This document shows positions 42,059 to 51,700 of a stretch of DNA of 64,000 nucleotides, one piece after another. The notes beneath the pieces are model-generated. The model made no database searches and was not told where the DNA came from. It saw only the letters and a program-made list of their open reading frames with translations. A program made the translations under genes and the position numbers. Source of the stretch: Plecoglossus altivelis (Eukaryota > Chordata > Actinopteri > Osmeriformes > Plecoglossidae); the NCBI GenBank assembly GCA_036571765.1, contig BROE01000024.1, forward strand, positions 5,268,297 through 5,332,296, given 5' to 3'. Within the stretch, counting starts at the first letter, position 1, and each line of letters begins with the position of its first letter.

Positions 42059-45000
42059 CAGAGAGAGCAATAGAGGCAGAGAGGCAGAGACAGAGATAGA
42101 GAGGCAGGAAGGCAAAGAGAAAGAAAGAGAGACAGAGATGCAGAAAGAGAGAGAGATAGGCAGAGAGGAAGAAAGAGAGAGAGGCAGAAAGAGAGAGAGA
42201 GGCAGAGAGGCAGAAAGAGAGAGGCAGAGAGGCAGAAAAAGAGGGAGAGGCAGAGAGGTAGAAAAAGAGGGAGAGGCAGAGAGGCAGAAAGAGAGAGAGG
42301 GATATAAATAGAAAGAGAGAGAGATTCCAGAGTGCAGCTACAGAGATAAGCAGATGTGAGTTCTGTATATAGTCACAGTGGTGTTGATAACGGCTATCTT
42401 GCATTGAGGAGGTCAGAAGTTCTAATGCCTTCCTGATGGTCCGATGATCACAGATCTTAGATACTGGTAAGGCACGTCTATTCCCCTACATTTACCCAAC
42501 CCCCCCTCCCTCCACCGATTCATCCCTACACTTGTCCAACCTAGTCTAACCCTCTGTAACCCTGTCTAACGTTCAGTAACCCTGTCTAACCCTAACTCTG
42601 TCTAACCTTCAGTAACCCTGTCTGACCCTAACTCTGTCTAACCTTCAGTAACCCTGTCTAACCCTAACTCTGTCTAACCTTCAGTAAACCTGTCTAACCC
42701 TAACTCTGTCTAACCTTCAGTAACCCTGTCTAACCCTAACTCTGTCTAACCATCTGTAACCCTGTCTAACCCTAACTCTGTCTAAACATCTGTAACCCTG
42801 TCTAACCCTAAACCTGTAACCCTTTCATAATAAATCATTGTCTTACACTGCCTATACTGCCTTTCCTTTACATCTTCGGCCGAACTTTACCAAGCTATTC
42901 CCAGCCTTAACCCACGCTGACCTCTCCTCTAACAGAAATCTGAACCACAGCATTCCAGTCTACATGTTACATGCATGTACCTTCACAATTTGTCTCTCTA
43001 TTCTCAGTCTTGGCTCGCCAAATCACTTCAGTAACCGGTCCCAGGAATGCTCACAGGCCTGACCCAGGTCACAACAGGACAAAAGCAACGATAAATCTAC
43101 GGTGGCGGTCGATAGGCCCCACTGTAAGAACACCCACTAAACACTGAAGGGTTTTGACTGCTGCTTTCTGAGAACAGCTCCGTGTGTAAACATTGGTCTT
43201 CTTCCAGCCGTCTATTGACTGGGGAGGCTGCCGAGGAGCCCCCAGACGCATGTGTTGGATGTCTGGGGATGACTGAGGGTCGGGGCTTCATGAGGGAACC
43301 TGGGTTACTACTGTATGTAGACTGTGGCCTGGTATGTCCACCAGGCCAAACCTGGCATGTGTAGCAGGACATCTTCCACGTTTTCAACTGGCGGGAGAGC
43401 AGCGGACAAATATTGACAGGATTTTAGTTGGGCTTTTGTGGTGTCTTTACTACAGGTGATCAGGTCAAGTGGAGGTTTGCTCACCGTGAACCCCAGAACC
43501 CTTGCTCTCTACAGGGTCCACCGTTAGACCGAGAAAACGTCTTATGGTCCCGTGGGAACGTTCAAGGCAGGTGGGCGTGACTGGTGCCCCAGCATCTACA
43601 CTACCTGATGAGCCTGAGAATGGGCCCTGAATCCGACCTGGCCTCCTTAGCATCAACATCTACCATGGCTCAGTGGGGGTCACAGACAGACATACTTCCT
43701 GTGTTCCTACCTACGGTAGGTAGGAACACATCGGTGGGATATCTTGAGTGTGGAAAGGCAAACAGCCACCTCAAAGTTTGACAAGTATATATTTTTAAAT
43801 TGAGACCAATGCAAACGGCCACAAAACATGAGCAAAACATGTTCTCGGCGTGTGCTACCAGAACCAATATTATGCTAGGTTTGGAAGGGCAATGGAAAAT
43901 GTTTGATGTGAGTGAAAATATTTCTCCTCGTACTCAATGATTCACTGAATCCTCATTCTAGTGGAAAATCTTGAGAGCAAAGGAACGTATGGTGTGACGG
44001 GTAACTAAATAACCACAAAACACAAAGGACTGGAGAATAACAGCTGTTAACGCGAATACATAACGCATGCTAATGGATCCAGGCTGGACCGAGGCAGGGT
44101 CTCAAAAACATCAACGCACGCATGTAATAGCAGCATTCAGCGTTGATCCAGCGTTAACAAGGTGTTTACACTCTATGTTTCTGCATGTCGTTGCTCTGCA
44201 GTTAGTTTGTACAGTAGCAGGTCTTTGGCTAAAAGCCGGACAGGTTAATTGTTGGGCGGTGACCTCATGCATGCAACTGTCACCCAGCACTATGGAGGGA
44301 CGTGTTCTTGGCAGGAGGTCGGAGTGTGTCTGCAGACCTGTTTTGGCACAAAGTGCTGAGTAGGGTACAGAGGGCAAGGGAGAATGGTGTTCTGCCAGAT
44401 TTGTAAACGTCAACCACAACACACACACACACGCAGGCATACACACACACGCAGGCATACACACACACGCGCAGGCACACACACACACGCAGGCACACAC
44501 ACACTCCAGTCTGATGAATACCAGCTACCTGAGCTGTTTTGAAAGGAGGGAGTATGTCTGGTAAGAACGCAGGATAGTAAAAACACACCGCACATGCCTT
44601 TACTGAACAGAAACACAGACGAGGGGAACCAAGTCGAATTAGTGAAACGCACTTTGTATAAATACGGACAAACCATGCCATCAAATAACTAGCTTTTTTC
44701 AAAAGCGGTGTTCAGATAAGGTGGTCAAGGGCGGTTATGAGTTAGGGAGCCCAGATGAAACCCTGGAGCAGGGCAAAAGAGAGGTGGTAAAACACGCTAC
44801 GCAGTGAAAATGACTTGAGACAGACTATCACCATGAATTTCATCGGATGCTAAATCTATTGACTATGCAGTTGTTGCACATGTAAGTGTTGCATCCACAC
44901 CATCATCTTTGCGCAGGAAACGTGTCAGACTCTCGATCCCAACATTTGCTCTGACAATAACTCCTCTTAACAGTATTTTGACTGCTTCAAACAAATTGCA

Positions 45001-45705
45001 TCAGAATATCCCAGAATCCTTCATTTGTTCCAGGCAAACTGGTTCCTGTGAATCATTAGGCAGTGCAATGTTCCCTGAAACAGCACAGGGGAAATGCAGA
45101 CTGTTTATTTGAGCTGCAGTATCTAAGGACTAGTCTCTGGTGATCATTAGAGCCTGTTCCGGGAACACTCAATGGCCAGTCTGATGTGGCGAGAGAAAGA
45201 GAGAGGGCACTGCTTGAATGAAAAGGCACTAACCCTCCTGAACTTTGGCCTGAACCTTTACATCTTTAAATCTGACTGTGTTGAGCTGGGTGCTGCGAGC
45301 TGGTCCACACATGTAGGCAGGTGTGCTCTCCAGGATGAGAAGTCACAGACTGGACGTTTCCTCAACAATACATACTCGTGCACGGCTCAAAAGGACCAAT
45401 ACACTTGCTACTTGGCTCCGCTGGTGGCGGGCAGGATGGATAGCGATGGATGGATGAGTACCTAGCTAGCAGCACCCCTGGAGGCTGTATTGAAAGCGAC
45501 TGTTTTGCCTCTGCAGCCTGATTAAAGGCTTTCTTGGTGTCTAAAAAGACTGGTTGAAGTGTCTGTTCAGTGCCAGCTCCGTAGCACACGCAGTAGCCCT
45601 CCTACCGCCCATGTGTTTCACATTAGAACTGAGAGTGTGAACAGGACATGGGGTTGTTCCTGCAGTAGCTCTCAACCCACACACAGCGACACACACTCAC
45701 TCACC

Positions 45706-45736
<31 letters not shown>

Positions 45737-48619
45737 TCTAGAGTTACAGTTCAAGTGTCTCCATGGCACAATTTTATCTTAATAACAGGAAGACTGCCAA
45801 ATGACTGTGCGCTTGGAAGTGAATTGATGTAACACCCGCAGCTCCGAGTTCCAAGAACAGTTAAAAGCGACGACACACCATTAGAGCGTCAAGCTTTTCG
45901 CAGTGTGTGTGCGCGTCGGCACATTCACGCTTTACAAGCTAATGTTTTTGTCATGTCTAACAAGTTAGCATCCCTTAAGATGTGGCCAACACTGTAGTCT
46001 TCCCACAACTCCATCTGAAGTGGATCTGCTCCTCAACAGATTTGAGCTAGTCAGCAAACCCTCAAGACAACACACCATTGTACTCAGTGGAGAAAAAAAA
46101 TGGAAGATTTCAGACTTACTTTGGGCCCCAAAGGGCCAATTCCCCCATCTTTTCCAGGCAGACCCGGTTCCCCCTGCATGGAAAATAAAGACCTCATTAG
46201 AAGTGCCCAGGTCAGACAGAACCAGCTCACGGGGCAGTTTCTCTCTGTCTCACCTGAGACCAGGAGCCAATTTAAACATAATTAAAGTCATCAGCCCCCT
46301 GGTGCCCCACATCAGACAGCAGGGGGGAGGACAGGAGACTGGGATACTGAGCCTACTGAACCGCTGTGCTCTCTACTGTAAAGTTCAGTTCAGTTCTATG
46401 TTCTACACTGCTCCACACTACATACATATCACCTATATACGTTTGACAACGGACACAAGTTTCTCATTCGTAGATGCCCCAATGGCTGCTGATTGGTCAG
46501 TCGATGGCAGAACAGTCTTACCTTTGGTCCTATCTCTCCAGGATGTCCCGCTTCTCCTTTTTCACCAGGAAGTCCCTGTGTGGACATCAGACATTTCAGG
46601 CCTTTTCATCATCTCCTTTGACACGTTTGAACTCATCGTTTTCTCAACTGCTTTACCTTTTTCCCAGGCATTCCTACACCCGCCCCGAGGTTAAGCCGAG
46701 AGGCTGAAGGACCCTGGGGGAAACAGAGGACATTTCAATATTCTCTCTCTCCGATGCAATGCACACACACACACACACAGATCCTGACTACAAAGACAAA
46801 GTTTCTCTCTCGCTCTCTGTCTCTCTCTCTCTGACACACACGTACACGTCGCAGACACATACAGTGAAGCATTGATGAAATCAAAGTCCAAGTCCTGGTC
46901 ATATTATTTACAGTACTCTTTCCTCCTCTTCAAATGTCTGGCGTTTTAAAACGCTCCGAGAGAAAATAAATCATTCCTCACCATCGACTTTCCTGCAGCC
47001 TGCTCTGCTCTACAACTGTGCGTGCGAGCAAGCGTGCATGTGTGCCTGAGGGGGTCTGCTGTGCCCACAAGCATCTGGTTGAAGCTTCATCAAGGTTTCA
47101 GCACCAGGGACCCAAGCCCGGCCATACCTGACTGACTGAGATTTGACCAGACCTGCACAGACAAGACCTGACCTAACCAGACCAGATCAGACGTGACCTG
47201 ACCAGAGCTGAACAGACCAGACCAGATCAGACCAGACCAGGCCTAGTATATTAAGAGGTCCATTGTGGTTTGAGATGAGTTACCAGTGCGGGCTGTGAGG
47301 CTCTGACTATCTACCCCGTCCTCTAAAAGAGAGGTAAGCTAGCTAGCTTCCTCACTGGAGTCACACTGGAGTGCATACTGTCAAAAAGTTTAGAACTGAC
47401 TGGTTAGCTCTCTTGACTGACTGCTTGACGGACTGCTTGACTGAAAGACACACTGGCTACTTGTGTCAGACATGACTCACCATGGGTCCTGGAGGGCCTT
47501 GTTGACCTGGTAACCCCGGCTCCCCCCTCTCTCCCTGGACAGAGGGAAAACATATTGGTATTGAAGGTACAGGAAGTTAGAAAGGTTCTGCTTGCTCCCT
47601 GGGGCAGACAAAGTATTGGGCACACCTCAGCTGACTGGCCAATAAGAGCCAGACTACCAGAGGCTAATCAAAGACTGGCTCAGAGACTTCCAAGGGCACT
47701 GGGGATCATGTCCAGCAGCTAGATAACACAGAGAGCATCTTACCTTCCAGCCCGTCATACCAGGCTCTCCCCTCAGTCCCGGAGGGCCGAATTCTCCCTG
47801 AATCAAACCCACATGACAACAGGGTAAACAAACTGTCCTGCGAATGTGCTGTGCAGGTTCATGTTGAATGGGAGTCCCGCATGCTGTGAATGTGCTGTGC
47901 AGGTTCATGTTGAATGGGAGTCCCGCATGCTGTGAATGTGCTGTAAGTCTCACCTTCTCCCCTGGTAAGCCAGGATCTCCTACTGCACCTGACTCCCCCG
48001 GGTCTCCCTGAAGGAGACACACACACACACAAGCTTCAGTCATGTAACCATAAGAAGCGATAAGGTGAGGTTTTCTTTTGACCATGTGTGTGTTCAGGGT
48101 GCATGGGTGTGTACTCACAGGCTTACCGTCAGCACCTGGAGGCCCTGCCCTTCCATCCTCCCCTCGGAAACCCTGTTGGACACAACCAATCAAAGCTAAT
48201 GTGTCACAATACACTGCAGACGACAGCAACACGTCAATAGCAGGTCTCGGATTATCAAACCTGCGATTCAATGACCCAGTGAATCAAACACATTTAGGCA
48301 TCTGATATTGAAGCTCAGGCCACATGATTTCGGTTGAACCAATCAGCTGTAGTCACTCCCTCAAAGTAGCACAACTGAATGACCTATCCCCTTTTTACTT
48401 TAAGGTCTTTCAAATAAATAGTACAGTAACAATGGGTAGCCTGTTTAACATGGGCTGCTGTACAGTTCTCTTACACATTTCTAACATAGACACAGGGTCA
48501 TAAATCAGAGGCCTGTCATTGATCAATGAAACCTTTAGAGCTCCAGTGTCAAAACTGCCCTGACGTCACAGACTAAACAGTCTAGATGATCTCTGCCAAA
48601 TTCTGAGGACTGTGTGTGG

Positions 48620-48656
<37 letters not shown>

Positions 48657-48668
48657 TCGAAGAGTGAT

Positions 48669-48721
<53 letters not shown>

Positions 48722-51700
48722 GAACGAGGACAGAGCAACAAAAGACGGAAAGGGAAAACCCCAAAAGAGAGTAATCAGTGTCTCCGTTCCATACTGTCAT
48801 ATTGTGAGCAGTGTGTCAGCAGTAGCGGGACAGAGCAGAGGTATGTCAGCAGTACCATGGGGCCTGGGGGGCCGGGGGGCCCTGGGGGGCCGGTAGTGCA
48901 GTCACACTCCTCCTCCTCTTCCTCCTCAGCAGCTGTACGGTTCAGGGGGCACTGCAGGAAACACAGAGATGACTGACTCTGTGCTGGACACGCACAGACT
49001 CACTGGAGTAATCAGACAGGACTGAAACCTGGGCTGCCTGAGAGGTAGCTTCAGCAGCACAGTAAAACACCAACTCTCAATGGAGAAAGGCTATTGCCAA
49101 GCCGACTTATCCGGGCGAAATGGCGGCTTACCAAAACGCGTCCACTACACAGAGTACAAAAGGCGGAAGATTAAACCCAGGCCCGTTTTTATGATGGGAG
49201 AGGCAACACTTACCCTCTCATCATCCTGTGAGAGACAGAGGGAGACGAGGAAGGGGAGGGAGGGAGGGAGACAGGGAGGGAGGGAGAGAGGAGCAATGTG
49301 TTAATTGTCTGTCGAGATAACCTGACGACTACTGAAAATGAGATAATGGTCCGTGTTGAGATGATATCTCGGTTCCTCTACGAGATCTGAGAAGTGTTAC
49401 AGCGTTTGGAGAGTGAGAAGGCTGTTGTCGAGGATAATTAAAGAGCATGTGGAACCTGTTTAAACACACACTTGTAACTGCCGGGGGACCACGCAGCATT
49501 TACACCTCCGGTAGTGTCATTTCATAATTCCTTTTCAAAACATTTTAATAACGCCTAGGGATGTTTCATTAGTTTCGAGCGGGACGTGTATCCACGCAAG
49601 ATGTGACACAATGGTGGTCTTGGCGGTCTTACCACAGAGTAGATCTCACAGGCGGTCTCTCTCTCGCTCTGGTGGGGGTCGCAGTACAGACGCAGTTTCT
49701 GCAGTTCCACCTGGGCAACAGAGGAGGACCAAACTCAAAATAGATCTGTAATACCTTGTTTTTTTCCTGCTGACTCAGCCCAAATCAAGTCAGGTTCTTG
49801 CAGGGTTCTGAAGATCAGCTCAGCCCGCAGTACCACGCCCGACCCAGACCCATGCTGCAGTGGTTCGAGAATCACAGAAAAAACCCAGCTCTGCCACCCA
49901 CCGCTGCAGACGTCTCCGCCCCCATCCTCTTGGCGATCTGCGTCTTCCCGTTGATGTAGATCGGCTCCACCGTCTCCAGAGCCGCTTCCTCCAACTGCTG
50001 GTCATCTAAGAATCCAGTGACCTGACGCGGCCTCACTAGTACCTTCAGCTGGTGCCAGCCGCCATCAAAGAGAGCCTGTTCGGTAGCCCACACGGTCCAA
50101 TCAGAGCAGACCGACACCGAGTGGGCGGGGCAGGGCGGGGCAGGCAACAACATTAATAGTGTAATTATCAGGCGTTGGGTTTTCACTACAAACTGGTGGT
50201 GTAACGACCTCTTCTACAGCTGGACCCTTTGTCCATGTTCCAAGTCTCAAGTGCCAAGGGAGGAACCATATAATTATCAATCATTCGCATTCAGGGAAGG
50301 GATGAATTGCGGTGCTGGGCTCTGGTTGCCAGGGATGCCATGCTAGCTTGGCTGCAGTGCCAGGGTGGGGAGATGGCAGAGGGAGGATCTTTTTCCCTGG
50401 ACAAGCTTTCTGTTTGAACACCTCGCCACAGAGAGGAACTGCCTATCAGCTCTGCAGTGGCGCTGGGCTAGGACAGTGTGCTGGGATATACTGCACGCCC
50501 ATACACCTGGATATGCCAGGGTACGAGAACATGAAGGGGAAATGAACACATGGCCATATGGTGTGTTGCTCCCCAGTCTCTCCCAGTGACTTTGCCGATG
50601 GCGTTAATACACCCCACCCCCCCTCCCCAGGCACACTCATACATTTTATTTCACCAGGCGTCCTACACGCATGCTCGCACTCCCACAAACCAGACGCTCC
50701 AATCAGAAACACCGGCGACGGAACATTTAGTGAAAAGGCATCATGACCGTTCCCCTAGGAAACACAGGCATGGCTAGCAGGGAAACGGTGATGCTGCTAC
50801 CATGGAAACAGCAGCGAGCGCTTCCAGGTGTCCAATCACAACTCTTACAGGGGTGTGGTCCAAAAAGAGAAACATGTTCTTACAATCACACCCGGTCGTG
50901 TGAGTGCGCTGTGGCAGGCTCTGAGAGGAGAGGAAAGAGGGGTCGCAGGCTAAACTGAGCACTCCTCAAGGACCTTTGACTATGCTGTTCACTGACCTAA
51001 TTAGACAAGGAGCAGCTATTGATTCGATCTGACAAATTAATCTTCTCTTGTGCAAAGAAGGTTTCTCCCCCGCAAGTACTTTACTGACACACTCCTGGTA
51101 ACACATGAACACACACACACACTCTTGCAAACAGACACACACGACAAACACTACACACACACACCTCCTTTCACCTCACAAGCCGGGGTCATCTGTGGTG
51201 AATCTGGACCGCTCTTGCTCCAGGTTGAGAAGCCTCGCTGCACGTGCTGTCTGCAGTGTGACGGTCTGGCTGTCCGCGGGCCATTCAGCGACACCGGCCT
51301 GCCTGCGGTCTCTCCCCCGTCTTTGAGCCGCACACCCCTCCTACAGGTCCATCTGCTGGCGGGCCGCCGCGCCGCGCAGACGCAGCGTAGCCACGAACAC
51401 GTAGGACGGGGGGAGACCCTCGGGGCAACGATTCCCTCCCCAGGCAGGGGAGAGGGGCGCGCACGCCGCGACGCGAGAGGGTGGTGGAGCTGAGAAAGGC
51501 GCACCCCGGCGCCGGTAGGGTCGCTCACTGGCCCGCCTAGCACTGCCATAGGCCCACCCACACTGAAGACCGGATCTCCTCATTCGTTCAGGTCTTATGA
51601 GGCTTTAGAACGCTGATGTAGGAGGGGAAAATGTTCGACTGTGACATACATGCAGTGGAAGGAGAGCGTGTGGAACACACGGGGCCTGTTCTGGGACAGC

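Larger units (their letters stand above)
37682..46119 (-). other. Largest col21a1 intron; no nested gene seen
   Basis: 8.4 kb between exons 17 and 18. Apart from the repeats listed separately, ORFs at 38382-38897 (both strands), 40054-40744 and 44067-44702 have no family resemblance, and most are driven by low-complexity tracts or GC-rich sequence. Confidence 0.6.
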